Shown here piece after piece: positions 36,298 through 49,475 of a stretch of DNA of 64,000 bases; positions within the stretch are counted from its first letter, which is position 1; each line of letters begins with the position of its first letter. Source of the DNA: Sphagnum magellanicum (taxonomy: Eukaryota; Streptophyta; Sphagnopsida; Sphagnales; Sphagnaceae). The notes beneath the pieces are model-generated. The model saw nothing but the letters and a program-made list of their open reading frames with translations. It made no database searches and was not told where the DNA came from. The DNA lies in contig CM038917.1 of assembly GCA_021904315.1 (NCBI GenBank), forward strand, positions 4,200,041-4,264,040, given 5' to 3'. Made by a program: the position numbers and the translations under genes.

Positions 36298-38533
36298 ATG
36301 GATTGCATAGGATATGGAGCACATGATGAGAAAGGGCTGTTGGTGCCCATCAAATTCAAGCGCAGGTTGGGAACTTTTTGGGCTCTCTCTCTCTCTCTCT
36401 TGATGCTTCTTCTTGTTTGGTTCAGCTAGGCTGCTGTGTCAAAGATTTTCCATCTCTGTGAAGAGGCTCTCATCATGACTGAAGACTCAAGTCTCTTCTG
36501 TCTGTTGCAACAGGATTCCAGGGCCAGATGATGTGACTTTCCGGATTACCCACTGTGGGGTGTGCCATTCAGATCTCCACCATGTGTTCAACGAAAGGGG
36601 CACAGCCAAGTACCCTATTGTCCCTGGGTATGTATGTTCCAAACTCTCCATTCCCTTCCACTAAATTTTGCAATTGTTTGGTTTTTGGAATTTATCCATC
36701 TCAAGTTTTGCTCATCTTGCTGCATGTTCCTCCCATGTGCATCCATGCTGCCTGAGTTTTTCTGAGACTGCAAAAGTGATCCTGTGATTGATGATTGTTG
36801 GTATCAGGTTGTTGGCATATATTATCCTGGGTGTGATGATGATGACCAGCTTATGGACATTAAACCAAGATACTCATGTCAAATCTGTGTTGCAATTTTA
36901 GGCATGAAGTTGTAGGCGTTGTCACAGCAGTCGGTGACAATGTCAAGAACTTTGAAGTAGGTGATCGTGTAGGCGTTGGGCCTATATGCTACTCTTGCCA
37001 AGACTGTGAATACTGCAACAAGAACATGGAAAACTATTGTGTCAAGCACCTGATTCTCACATATAATGACATTGACTTTGATGGTTCCATCACCAAAGGA
37101 GGCTACTCTAATGCCATGGTCACTCATCAAAGGTGAGAGGGATTCTGTGTCCTCTCTAATTTGCTCCTGTTGCACTTGTTATTCTCTTGAAATTTTCCAT
37201 CTGAAACTATTTTGGAAAGCAGCTTCAGTGCATGTGCCTAAATAGATTGTCATTTGGATAGGACTAAACCTGGAACTTGCACTTCTGCTGGATTTAATCA
37301 CAAAAATTCCATCCTTGTGGAAATGATTTCTGTTCAGGTATTTGGTAAAAATTCCAGATGCCTTGGCATCAGAATTTGTAGCTCCACTTTTGTGTGCGGG
37401 AATCACAGTGTACAGCCCATTGATGCGCTACAATATGAATCAATCGGGTAAGAGCTTGGGTGTAATCGGGTTAGGTGGGCTCGGCCACCTGGCAGTTAAG
37501 TTTGGCAAAGCATTTGGTCTCCATGTCACTGTTCTCAGCACATCACCAGCTAAGCAGGAAGAGGCTCTTACCGTTCTTGGAGCTGATGCCTTCATAGTTA
37601 GCAAAGATGAAGCCGCCATGAAGGTTTTTGAACTTTCTACTGCTCTCAAATTTGTTGTGCTTAAAGTAAGATGTATAATTGTATTTGTGGGTTCAAGGTT
37701 AGGTTCGATTTAGGATGCAGAGTTCAAAATTGGGTAATGAGTTCTTGGTTTCATCTAGCTGCTATCAAACTGATAGTCTAATTTTGATCTTACGGCTTTG
37801 GCTTTGTTTTCATCAGTCAAAGAACAAACACATCTACAATTGCAGACTGAACAAAATGTTGTGCATCGTTGGGAATAGTGGTGGAATCTTTCAATAAACT
37901 CTATGAAAGGTTGGATCTGTTATATGATCAGTTCTCATTATGAGTGGACTTCTGGAATTGACTTAAGGAATGGTTTGGAATGTTGAAGGCTGCTGCAGGG
38001 AGCCTAGATTTTATTGTGGATACAGCATCTGGGATTCATCCACTTGATCCATACTTATCACTTTTGAAGTATGAGGGCATAATTGCAGCTGTTGCTGCAC
38101 CCCCCGAGATGAAGTTCACACCCGAACTATTGTTCATGGGTAGGTGAAGAGGTCAACATACCCACAAATCCATGATTTCCATGTCAGAGATTATCACTTT
38201 CAAAATGTTGACATATCAAATTTGTTGGAGCCTTTGGTACGCAACCCTTAAAACACTGGAACTAACTAAAGAGGTATAAGCAAACATGGATGTCTTCTTA
38301 CCCATTTGATAGTTGGATCTGTAGGATTGAAGACAATTATCGGAAGTGTGATTGGCGGGATGAAGGAGGTGCAAGAGATGCTTGATTTTTGTGGTGAAAT
38401 GGGTGTGACACCCATAATTGAGACTATTCCAATTGATTATGTGAATGAAGCATACAAGCGGCTTCAAAACAATGATGTGCGCTATCGATTTGTCATTGAC
38501 ATTGAAAATTCTCTCAAAGAGTCTGTGAACTAG
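36298..38533 (+). CDS. CAD-like: cinnamyl alcohol dehydrogenase-like zinc enzyme
   Basis: Six exons (36298-36365, 36514-36627, 36902-37132, 37338-37623, 37989-38139, 38313-38533) with GT-AG introns give 356 aa, the usual length of the CAD family of medium-chain dehydrogenases. Catalytic zinc ligands are C37 ([11 protein letters not shown]), H62-E63 (PGHEVVG) and C157 ([11 protein letters not shown]). Structural zinc cysteines are C93, C96, C99 and C107. The cofactor fold shows GLGGLG at 182-187, followed by LSTSP, whose serines suit NADPH. The C-terminus ([11 protein letters not shown]) is family-typical. Reduction of an aromatic or aliphatic aldehyde with NADPH is expected. Positions that line the substrate pocket in lignin-class CAD differ here (Ser for Thr after CHxD-type Cys-His, His for Gln, no Trp before TYND), so it may be a CAD-like member with another substrate. 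A TAG is in frame 69 bases before the chosen ATG; TTGTAG there could end a 5' untranslated intron. Confidence 0.93.
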
Positions 38534-39349
38534 ACAAGGGAAAAGGAAAAAGAATTGTCTATTAAAACTGGATGTATAAGGAACCAAAAGCAAACAAAGA
38601 ATGGATCACAATTACTTGTGTAACCCTAGCAAGATATTGACATGGAAAGAAATACAAGAACTCTGAGAAAAGAAAATCTACAATGACAATTCATGTACAC
38701 TCCACTTGAAGGTGATGGGAAAAAGGTGAATTGATATGTCATGTTCAAATCATGAGCATAGGCACCAAGCAAAATGAAGTGAATAAGTTGAAGGGAATTA
38801 TGTTCAAGTAACAAGCACCAAGCAAAGTACAATATAGGGTAAAACTTGAGGAGCAAGGTCGTGCAGAAATAAGGGATCCAGACCTTAAGGTGAGAGTTGA
38901 GGGTGGGTTTAGGGGTATTTCTATGCAATCTTGTTCTGAGGGCTTTACATAGTGTAAAGATCAAAGGGAAAATGCAAAAGAAATCATGTGTGTGCAGCTA
39001 AAAGATATAGAGTTTAGGTTGGGTTAAGAAAGGATAGCTTAAATCCTTTTACTCAACCTTTAAAAAATGACAATGGCTGTAAAGTTGTTCTTATTGAAGG
39101 CAAGGAAAGGGTAACAAAAGGAAAAATTTGCAAAAAAAAAAAAAAGAAATTGATGGAGAGGAAAGGAAATTATGCAATTTTGTTATTCATGGTCAAATTT
39201 GTAATAACCCAATCAAAGTCATAATTTCCTTCTTGTGGGTTGGGAGGGAAATTTTAAGTTGTAAAGCCCACCCAAAGTACATTACAAATTTGAGCATACA
39301 TGAGATAGCCAACAACCTACATATATGAGAAATACTCTTCAAGAACTTC
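38534..39349. other. CAD 3' flank and spacer
   Basis: No gene supported. An A run lies at about 39,131-39,145. Confidence 0.4.
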
Positions 39350-40500
39350 ATCAATTGATTAATGTTTGAGATGAATATTTGGATTTATCAAAGTGTTCAT
39401 CATGAAGTGTACATTGGGTTAGCATGGTCAAAACCAAATTGTTTCAATATAAATTAATGTATAAAACTTGATCATCCCATACTTTTGCTAAATATGATCT
39501 ATGTGAATGCAAAGTCAAACATAAATGTCTACATTAATGATGGTAGTGTTGAACTTTGTCTCATGTGATCAATCGTATCATTTTTTGTTGAGTGCTATTG
39601 TCATTATAAGTAAGTCCATCATCTATAAACATAATAACAATCATTCGAGGAGGTGTTTTACTTGCATAAACACAAATTAGGAGTACTCAATTAAAGATGA
39701 TAAGTGATTGAGTTCACATACATTCTTGTGTAGTGAACATATCTTTCTAATTTCCATTCTTGGAACAATGAATCTTTCAAGCTGACACAATAGATCTCTT
39801 CATCCAAATCATCATAAAGAAACACATGTGCCTTTATATCAACTTGAGTGATGATGTTAAAATCCTCCATAATTTCGATTGTTAAAACAATTTGAATATA
39901 AAATTATATGTCATTATTAATTTTAAAATTTCATCATGATTGACACCATATGTTTGGGAGTAACCTTTGGCTACAACTCTGGCCTTGTATCTTGTGAATT
40001 CTCCTTCAACAATGGTCTTTATTTGAAAGACCCATGTGCATTAGACATGTTTTCTCCTCATAGGCAAATTTGTCAAAGTTCATGTGTAGTTTTGCATCAA
40101 AGATTTGTACTCCTCTTGCATTGCTACCTTGCACTCCTTACAATGTGGGCATTGTTCAACACTTCAATGAGTAGGTGTCAAACTCTTAAGGCAAGTCCAC
40201 AATTTCAATGAAATTCATAAAAGATGGAACTCATTAACGTAATATTTTTCAAACTTGTGAGGACCTTGAACTTGGTGTGCTGAACTTTCATCTTTGCATT
40301 CAACATCTTGAACTAGAGGATTCATTTGCTACCCCTTAACTTCCCATGGCTCATACCCTAAACCCCTACCCCTTAGCTTCCCATGGCTCATAAGTTGTTA
40401 TAGTATCATGCGTTCTTGAACCAATTTGATTCAATATATGAATTGTTGTTTGGGTAGTCTCTTTCCATAGACTTAAATTCAACCCTTGAGCATTAAACAT
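39350..40500 (-). pseudogene. Copia-type retrotransposon remnant (reverse transcriptase)
   Basis: The minus strand reads WVFQIKTIVEGEFTRYK and then ARVVAKGYSQTYGVNHDEIL near 39,940-40,050. This is the opening block of Copia reverse transcriptase (KARLVAKGYSQ). Upstream, near 40,400-40,470, a fragment resembles the end of integrase (WKETTQTTIHILNQI). Downstream fragments near 39,600 recall the YVDD region but are heavily broken. No terminal repeats or complete frames were found. Confidence 0.6.
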
Positions 40501-40619
40501 ATTTTGCACACTTTTGACAATGGTTTTGTTTTCTTATTTTGTGAGTTGCATGTTTGTCAAACATCGGCTTCTTCAGCAGGTATCCTTGTGTCACACGCAC
40601 CAAAGCCAAGATCCTCAAT

Positions 40620-40990
40620 ACAAACGAAATCCATCTTTTTACACCAAAAAAGAAAGAAAAGAAGCTGTCAAAATACATCTCCACAGACCAAATCCACGAT
40701 CTGCCAAATTTTCTCTACTCGAACCATGCAAACGCAACCAAGAAAAAAACAGAAGAAAAAAGAAACTCCAGCCAGCCAACCAGCCAAGGGATTCCTTCGT
40801 ATCTCAAGACAACGAAATCCATCTTCCACCAAAAGAAGAAAGAAATTAAAAAACTTTAGGAAATTTCTTCATGTGCAGACAAAATTCACAAGCTGCCAAC
40901 TCTCTAGTCGAACCATGAAAATGCAACCCAAAAAAAAAAAAAAAAAAAAAACTTGCAGTCAGCGAACCAAGAACTTCCTTCGTACCGTTC
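40620..40990 (+). repeat. tandem duplication of about 185 bp
   Basis: Two adjacent copies (about 40,620-40,806 and 40,807-40,990) share ACGAAATCCATCTT, CTCGAACCATG, CGCAACC-type and AACTTCCTTCGTA-type blocks, with an A-rich tract of different length in each. The lysine-rich frames here come from that tract. Confidence 0.6.
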
Positions 40991-43900
40991 TCATGACGCA
41001 CAAACACTTGAAACACCAGCCATCATCGCTTTGCACAATCCCGCATACAAAGCTCTGCTCCATTCACAAAACTGAATCTTTTGTCAACTGCAATTACCAG
41101 CGCCAGAAAAAATCCATTTCGAAATTTACTTTGCTTGGCGAATTCGTGAAGTAGAGAATGAATCGCTGCTCCAGCAACCCAAATCTGCAATCGATTGCTT
41201 GCAATTCCCAAAGAAATTGACAAGAATTTGGTGCCAAATTCATGGTGAGAGTGAAGAAGAAGAAGACGCCAGACTTCGCAACTAGTGCTGCAAGCAAACA
41301 GAACGCTAAAACTGCGGACTTTTCTGGTTTCAGTACAGTGCTGTGATGGCGAGCCCACTTGCCATTACTTGTAACCTTACCATTACCAAGGGTCACAAAG
41401 GGACCTGGGCTATGGGGCTGGGGCCATCCATCATCATCATTATTATTTGGGGTCAGACTTGGGGGAGGGAATGTGGGCATTTGAACAATTCCTATGCAAC
41501 CAAGAAAAAGGAAAATTAAGTTCCCCAGTCCCAAGTGAGAATCAGTGAATTTTTTTCAACAAATTTGGTTGTTTTTTCTGTTTTAGTTTGAATTCTTTTG
41601 GGTTGTTTCTTCCAGAAAGAAATGCCAATTGGGTGTGTACAGTGCTATTAGTCGATTAATGATTTGGTATAAGTTGATGGATTGTTTTGGCTTGTGTGTG
41701 AGCCATGGTAAAATCCAGTGTTTGTGCAGTCACTTGAATTTTCAAAGAACTGTCAGTTTCCAGTTTTTACATATTTCAGAATCAGAAAACTACAAGTTCT
41801 GGTTCTTTAAAAAAATCAAAATTAGAGAAACGTCCATATAAACTCTTTCAAAAACTTTGAAGAACCTGTTTTCATGAAAGAAATAGTAAAGAAATAGTTA
41901 TGTACTTTGTCCTTGTTTTCCAATACATCCTAATTGGCCTAGCCTTCTTCATGGCAAATGGTGTGCGGGCCAGCTTTGTGCTTCTGATTGATTGGCCTTC
42001 TAACTGGATTTAAGTTCCTTACCATCTTGATGCATGTGGTCAATATAGGGTGGATATTAACTAAGGTTGGATATGGTTGGATTTCATTTCATATTGTTAC
42101 ATTTGGTCGTAGGCATCCAATTGTGTTTGTAGGTTCAATGTGTTTTCAAGTTTTTTTGTTATTATATTTGTTGAATTGAGTATGTAACGAGGTCACACTC
42201 CACAAGATTACTTTCCAAATCACGTGCTTACTTTGTAGTTCAGACAGGCATTGGAATTTGGGGATCTAATGGGGACCATGTGAAGTATGGTTGCACTTGA
42301 TTTACTAAAATTAGACTTAAACTTGGCTTCAACCAAGTCTAGTTTAAAGACCTAAGCTTGTTTTTTCTAATGACCTGATTGGGAGGAAGGCCGAGGAAGG
42401 TGGTAAGTCATAACTTGTGACATAAGAAAACCACATCCAAATGCAACAAGATCAGGTGGGGCCAAAACAGATTTTGACAACACATGTGTTTGAGACATTT
42501 GAGGAACCTGTCTGGGCATTTATTAAGAGAAGACATATTCCAAAAGAAATGTGGAAAAGAATGAATTAAAAGAAGGTTATATAACATGGTCAATTACCAA
42601 GGTAGACTCACTCATTTGCACTTTGACTTGTGTTCACCCCTTTCATTCCTAATGCAAGTAAGGATCATGAAACAAATCACGGTCAATTTTTTTAAACAAG
42701 TGGCCAACCAAGAAACCCAATGCTACAATGATATAGCGCCTAGGAGAGATCCTTACTGAAAACATAGGAATTTGAAGCAAACTAGATTTTAAAGCTATTG
42801 TTAGTTTTTTAAGTTTCCCCCAAAGGTCAAAAATGTTTTCATGATTCATGTCCATAAATGTCATAAATGTTGCCTAACATGATGGACATGTCCACGAATG
42901 TCACCTAGCATGATGCTAGTGTGCTACCTACAATAGCCAACTCTAGTGATCACAAAAAATAAATGTGGGTACCTAATGGTCAAACCTTGGAGGAAGATTT
43001 GCTTAACAATGTTGAATTTCTGTTACAATCATCAGAAATTGTCCACTTTCAAAAGAGGCAATAGTCTAAGGTGAAAAAACACAGTCAATCATGTTCCATT
43101 TGGCAAGGTTTGCATCTGTTTTCTTTGGCTCTATATTTAATGTATTAGAGAACGCACACCAAGGGTGCATTCAGTCTCCCACTCGCTGAGGCAGGTTTTA
43201 AACTGTTGCAACTTGCTACCCCAGAGTCCACCTACAAAAGCAATATAGTAAAACAATTCCACCAGAACCTACTGAAAGTGTGGTTCTGTGTGGTAGTAGC
43301 TCTGGGTCAAAGAATCATACCTATTCCACAAATTTAAGCTACAAATTACATACTTTCTCAAGCTCTCAAAAGTGAATTCTTAAGTGTGAGAACTGGATGT
43401 TAAATTATTGGATAATTGCCCTCAAGGCTTGAGAGTTGAAGGATTTTTAAATTACATCTTTTGTGGTCATGAATTAGGACTAGAACTAGGCCCCCCATTG
43501 ACAGACAATAAGATTTCAATTTTAATGAGAGCTTACAAGTTCCAAGTTCCAACCCCATAGCTCCATGCAAAATATCCTCCAATAGCTTGACAAATGATGT
43601 TGTAATAATGTTGTAATCACTTGTGGGTTTATAGGGTCTTGTTCCCTTTAGAGCTTTTCCAATGTCTACTAACTAGCTCTACCAATATCCATTACATAAC
43701 TTGTTGGTGATTATGTTCTCCTTCAACCATGTACAAGACTTCAATTAAAAATAACAAAGTGCACAAGTAAGCAAGACACTAAACACCTCCCAATAGCTCA
43801 AGCTTATCTTTTTATGCCTTGTGTGGTTCTGCATAAAATTGTGCTGCACAATTTACGCTTCTTCCACATGTTCCCAAAACAATTAATTAATTTCATTTTT

Positions 43901-45281
43901 TTAATGTTTTGTTATCTCACACATCAATTTTGAACTAACATCACAAAAGAAAATGACAGTACCAACCATCAACATAATTTTCACCATTAAATAGGAGCAG
44001 TCATAATTTTTAAAAAGAGGGTCAAAGTACTCAAAAATATTCTTCACATCCAAGTTTAGTTATTTACTTTTTTGCTATCCCACCCATGAAACTCGGACAA
44101 TAAATAGGTGGAGGACTAGTAATAGCAAACCACCTGGACCAATCATTATGATGAGTCGATCAGAAACACTCAGCAGCAGTCATATCATTTTTATTATACT
44201 CTTTTCTGCGCCTTTTACTAGCCCCCGCAACCCGTGCAATTATGATGAGCCTAAACCATTTTCATGACCCAAGCCGGTATACATATTTTGACTTTTCTTC
44301 ATCCAATTTTACTGTGCAGATCACATACCTAGGTACTAAGCTCCTCCGGAGATGCTCTTACACATTGAACTACTAACTTAGCTCACTCCAAATAAGTGAG
44401 AAAACAAATTCACTCCTCTTCTCTACCAAGCATACTCTAGTGAGTGTACTAGGAGTTGGTACTTTAACTCCTATTATAACTAATTTGGAATTGTCATTAA
44501 GCTAATTCAATCATTATAGAAGACCCAATCCACCCATAGTTCATGTTGACCACAATGCTTCTTTTTTTTCCGAAAATCATGACATGTTTGACTATCCTCT
44601 ACCTCTATAGAGGATATATGCATAAGTTAGCATGATTTTTGAATTCATGTAACCAAGCAAGTGCAAGACTTAACCAACAAAAGTCATCCTTATTTGATTT
44701 CAATTCTGTGAATAATTATGGTCTTTGCAACTTGCATACCAATCTTGAATTGGAGAATTTGACATAAACTCCCAATTAAATATCAGACTCAATTTATTTG
44801 GGGGAGCTAATCCATACCTCTGCAATTAAATTTTAGTGTGAGCAATGGCAACAGATTGCAGTGCTGATGTTGTTGTAAGCTTCTTTCCTTTCATTTCTTT
44901 ATTCTGGGAATTAGATTCTTGTGGGTGATTAAGGAGAGTAGTAGGCTAGATTGAAACCCAAAGAACATGATATCAAAGAAGAAGGGAATGAATCAATTTC
45001 AAGAAAATCTCAATTATCAATACACATACTAACCTAACAATAACGATTTCATTTGTTAATGAGACTACTTGAAATTATCATATGGTGCTCACCAATTGAT
45101 TGCTAGCATCTGGGTCCTATTATGGGTTCACAATACAAATGGTAGTAATGTTTTGTATCCTCTAGAGAAAAATAATCATAAAGTTTGTGTCAATGTCCTG
45201 AAGTGGTTACACTTCTTCCATGTACATGACATGCCCATAATGAAAGTAGACAACTCTTCAATAATGAAGTATTAAATATTT
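40991..45281. other. long AT-rich spacer
   Basis: No gene can be supported. A minus-strand frame at 41,094-41,534 begins with a hydrophobic stretch but has no recognisable domain or continuation. An ATG-led stretch with a GT donor near 44,845 (MATDCSADVV) is too short to judge. Confidence 0.35.
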
Positions 45282-45805
45282 TACAATCCTAGGTAACACC
45301 AAAATAGACTAGGTATTGTATCCTCATTTATGAGGGTTTTATGGAAATTTCAAAATTAGTTTGAGTTGATGATTTTGGTTAGGGAAACAATTCCACAATC
45401 CTAAGAAACACCAAAATGAACTAGGACTTGAATCCTTGTGTGTGAAGGGCTTTTGGAAACTTCAAAAATTATTTTGAGCTGATAATCTTGGTTAGGGAAA
45501 CAATTCAACAAATAACAAAAGAGACTAGGTGTTGTATCCTTTTTTCTAAGGGTATTCTTTTGAAAATCTCAAAAATATTTTGAGGTGATGATTTTGGTTA
45601 GGGAAACAATTTCATAGTCCTAGGAAACACAAAGAGAGGCTAAGTCTTGTACCCTTGTTTCTAAGGGTTTTTTGGAGATTCAAATATTTTGAGCTGACAA
45701 TTTGGTTAGAAAAACATTTCACAACCCCTCAAACACCAAAAGAAACTAGAGGGTTATTTTGGAAACTTCAAAAGTATTTTGTCTTCATGATTTTGACTTG
45801 GGAAT
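45282..45805 (+). repeat. five-copy tandem repeat, about 110 bp unit
   Basis: Units begin near ACAATCCTAGGTAACACC and carry CACCAAAA-type, TTGTATCCTTG-type, AAGGGTTTT, CTTCAAAA, TTTTGAGCTGATGATTTTGG and TTAGGGAAACAATT blocks in the same order five times. Divergence increases toward the right. Non-coding. Confidence 0.8.
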
Positions 45806-46514
45806 TGGACTATAAGGAGCTTAGGTCTCCCCCATCAAATTTTGTGGGTGAAGGGTGGGTTGGGTTTGGTGTTTTTATCTTGGAGTTTTAAAACAATTAA
45901 GAGTTTTGAAACATGGCAAGTAGCCAAACCATGCATATGTACAACATGCTCTTGTGGGAAACACAAATGTGCGGAGACAACCTTGACAACAAAATACCAG
46001 AGCCTCAACATTAAAAAAACAAATAAGAAATTTTAAAGACCTATCATCATAAAAGAAAGGGGAAATATTTTCTCCATTGTATAAATCCCAACTATTGAGC
46101 ATACAGAGATTGGTGTGTATTGCAAAGGTTTTACAAAGACGGACAAAATTTGCTTCAAGTATTACTTCTCCATCAAAACCCTTGCAGACATCTACATTAT
46201 GTCGTCTTATTTATATGGACCACAAAATATCAATTTCACTATTGATTTCCTCTCTAGGGGTCGATAGGTTGTTTCACAGGAGTGGCAATTCATACCTAAC
46301 AACAAAAACCCCACATAAACCAACTCAATAACTTCACATGATTCCTCTCAAAGATTGGATAGAGATTTAGGGGAGTATCAATCAAGGTAATATATTCTAT
46401 TCTCTAATATCCGCTTCCCAAAAGCCCCGAACTCCCACAAATGCAACAAGTACTCTCTCCTTAGGATGGAACGGATTGCGCACTCATCATCTCAAAATCC
46501 CCAAAGTTATCACA

Positions 46515-46985
46515 CATGAGCTGCCACACAACCACTCCAGAAATCCTTGACATAATCATCATTTCCCTTGTGTTGGTCCCTATAAAAAAACATACTAGAC
46601 CTCTAGACCTTTTCCTGACTCTTAACATAGCAAAAATTCAATTGTCAAAGTTTTTCCGATCTAGCAGTCCTAATGAAGTTTTATTCTTAACAAATTACCA
46701 CTCCCAAAATCCAAATCTTACACACACTTTTAGTCTTCAAAAAGTCTAGGCACTTAATTTTTCTTCATCACCAAAAAAAAACACTCGGAGCTCCTCCTCA
46801 ACCTGCATCAAATATATTCCTCTTAACCTCATCCCTTGGCTCCCCAAAAATCTTCCTGCCAATCTCCTTGTAAAACTGTGATTCACAAAGCTCATGAAAA
46901 GTTTTCATTAAGCAACTAGGATTGCGTTCCATCATAGAAACTAACATCAAGCTCCTTTCATCATAACCTGCAAAACAACAAAACA
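46515..46985 (-). repeat. inverted repeat arm 1 with unrecognised exon
   Basis: About 470 bases match, in opposite orientation, the sequence at 50,503-50,990 (CCACACAACCACTCC, TTGTGTTGGTCC, CTCTAGACCTTTTC, CATCACC and other blocks). On the minus strand it contains a plausible terminal exon (46,967-46,798) after a TTTTGCAG acceptor. The exon encodes YDERSLMLVSMMERN, then FYKEIGRKIFGEPRDEV and NIFDAG, then a stop. I do not recognise the protein. Confidence 0.55.
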
Positions 46986-47404
46986 CACCAAAAATAGAAA
47001 CACATTAAAAGCAAATTTTTTGACATTGTTGAATCACCGCATCATTAACAGTTTAACCACCAGGCTTAATTAGGGTTTGTAACCTTCATCCACATAAAAC
47101 ATCTGACATTTTTTTTAGGTTATAGACCTTCTGAATACATTGTTAAGTACGTCCCTAAACAATCCAATGCAGATTAGATCACAAAAGATGGGATTTCCCT
47201 TCTTGGTTGTGTTCCAATTGGGGCACAATACAACAAACCTACACATACTGAATATTCACGTTCATATAATGAAAAGCCCATATACCCCAAAGGCTAAAAA
47301 GAAGGCCAATTTGGACCCATATTCTTGCACTTTTAAAGGAAGAATAACATATGATTATTCATACTTGAGCTGGCCTGCAAACCCTAGATCTGGGTTTAAG
47401 CCAC

Positions 47405-47590
47405 CTGGGTTTCATTCAAACTCAATGGCTTTGGAAGGCAAAACATCCTACCCATTTGATTACTGGGATAAATCAAGGCCTGTCCAAACCTGGAGAAAAT
47501 CAGAACATTGGCCACATACCTATTCTCTTTGTGAAACCCACCATCCTCATAAGTTGGAATCCATGCCTTCAAAGCCTCTAGACACAGCAT
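47405..47590 (-). other. candidate internal exon of an unrecognised gene
   Basis: A 186-base minus-strand block is open for exactly 62 codons between an acceptor (TTCAAG) and a donor (CAG|GTGGCT). It reads LEALKAWIPTYEDGGFHKEN, then RYVANVLIFSRFGQALIYPS and GRMFCLPKPLSLNETQ. The composition is protein-like. It could belong with the terminal exon at 46,967-46,798, but the phases differ, so another exon would be needed. No family is recognised. Confidence 0.35.
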
Positions 47591-49440
47591 CTTGAATAAT
47601 ACCATATAGCAAATTTGCTGAAAATACAACATATCATATTCTGATCATTATAGGAAGTGGAGAGTCCAAGAGAGTGTAAGGAATGTGAAAGAGGTTAGAT
47701 GGGGACCAAAAGTGGAGAAATTTGTAGGCCACACAACCTACACACAAGATTTCTGTAAATGTTCAGTACGGGAAAAATGCAATGTTTTGATGCGTCCTAA
47801 GCCAACAGTTTTGGTAAATGGCCACCAATGTTATCCATGATAAGAATCAATATCTCCTTGACCAACTACCTTGACATGTGGAAAACTTATTATATTTGAT
47901 GCCAACTTTTAATGTGAAATTATTATTTTCAACCACTATGTTTGCAAGTGTTTAAGATTTGTGTATGGTCATTGCACCTCTTCATAGCCATATAATCCAT
48001 AAAAACTTTAATTTCAAACTCCTTTACCATCATAATAGTTTTTTTTTTAATCGAAATTTCTTCCAACATTTAAGTTTTCTGTGCACACTCATCAACCCTG
48101 AAAACATTAGTTTTCCTCAGAAGTCTTCAAAACCTTGGTGAGGCTCTCAAGTTAACATTTATTATTTGGGGGGAAGTTTGCACAAACAAGTATACATTGA
48201 CACCCCATTTGCTGCCCAAATATTGGGCAGGTCAACTTGAATCAACGTGTCTGAAATATATAAAATTTCACAACACCTACTGTGTTGAATAATAAATATG
48301 AGTGTACATATGGTCATAGGTGGTTGCATTTGTCATGTTTGTACATATTTCCAAAGTCCAAAAAGGTTAAGATTGCATTTGTATCAAAGACATATCTATT
48401 TTGATGATGGATCTTTTGCAAAAGTCTTCTGTAGAGAACAATTGTTCTGCTATAATGCATTATGATTAAATTGAAAAAAAGTGAAACTGCACCTTCTTCT
48501 CCAAGAGATTCATTTGAATGGGTTTGCTGTTTGCTTATGGAATACCATTTGCTCGGGTATTTTGCCAAGTTCACTTTACCTGTTTCTGTGATTTGTATAT
48601 AATCACATTTATGCCATTGTAGTATATTATCCTTACGATTGCCACCTTGAAAACAGTCTGATGCACTGAAAGAGGTCATGAACTCAACCTTGTTTGTTCA
48701 CCTGTTAGGGATTAATCCACCTCACTTAAGCGTGTGCCAAGCAAATGATGAACCAGTTATGTGCTGCAGTGTTGTCCAGCAGGGTTAAGATTCACTGTTA
48801 CAATTCTCAAGCACATAGAATCAGTTCATCATGTATAGTGCACTCATAGTATCTTCAAGCAAATTGTGCTAGTTTGCATGGGTTATGGACATGAAATGCA
48901 TGTACGAATTTTTCAACATAATCACTTTTGCTACTGTTTAATTCCTGTTTGAGCAGTTTCTGAATCTTCTGCTAGGCATTGCCAGTTGTTTCAATGGGTA
49001 TTAGTCTGTCAAGTTGTGTTTCAGGACCGAGATTTTTCCAGCAAGTGGTGATGTCAGCAGGTTTGTGTGGGGATTGCTTGATTACAGTGGGCAATGGCAA
49101 GTGGGTCGTCTGACAATGTGGAAATAAGGATATTCCCACGGTCAGTTCATATTCTTTCACATCTAGCATGAGGGCAGTGTCTCGTCTGCTGTGCAACCAT
49201 GGAAGCATGTTGATATCTGACCCTGTGATTTTCTTCTTCTCTAGGTTTTCTAGAAGTTCTCTGCCTTGGTGAACAGTCATACAGAATAGAGATCTTGTTT
49301 GTGGAGAAATGAGTAGGTGTTGAGAAACTGTTGTGCTGGTTTGAGATGACATGAATTTACATGAACAGGGCAGGTCCAGAGAAGTATGCATCAATGTGGG
49401 CCTGTGCCTCCAAAGTAGTTCCTCTGCGACAGGAGGCTTA
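47591..49440. other. spacer with weak minus-strand coding hints
   Basis: A frame on the minus strand at about 48,972-49,260 includes GRELLENLEKKKITGSDIN and LDVKEYELTVGI. It looks somewhat exon-like but has no identifiable family. Otherwise nothing is seen. Confidence 0.25.
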
Positions 49441-49475
49441 CCTAAATCTGAGGGAAAAAGAGATGAATAAGCATA

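Noticed and set aside
41094-41534. 146-codon minus-strand frame with a hydrophobic start
   Set aside because: The start could pass for a signal peptide, but the rest has no family features and crosses a plausible donor site. Not enough to call a gene.
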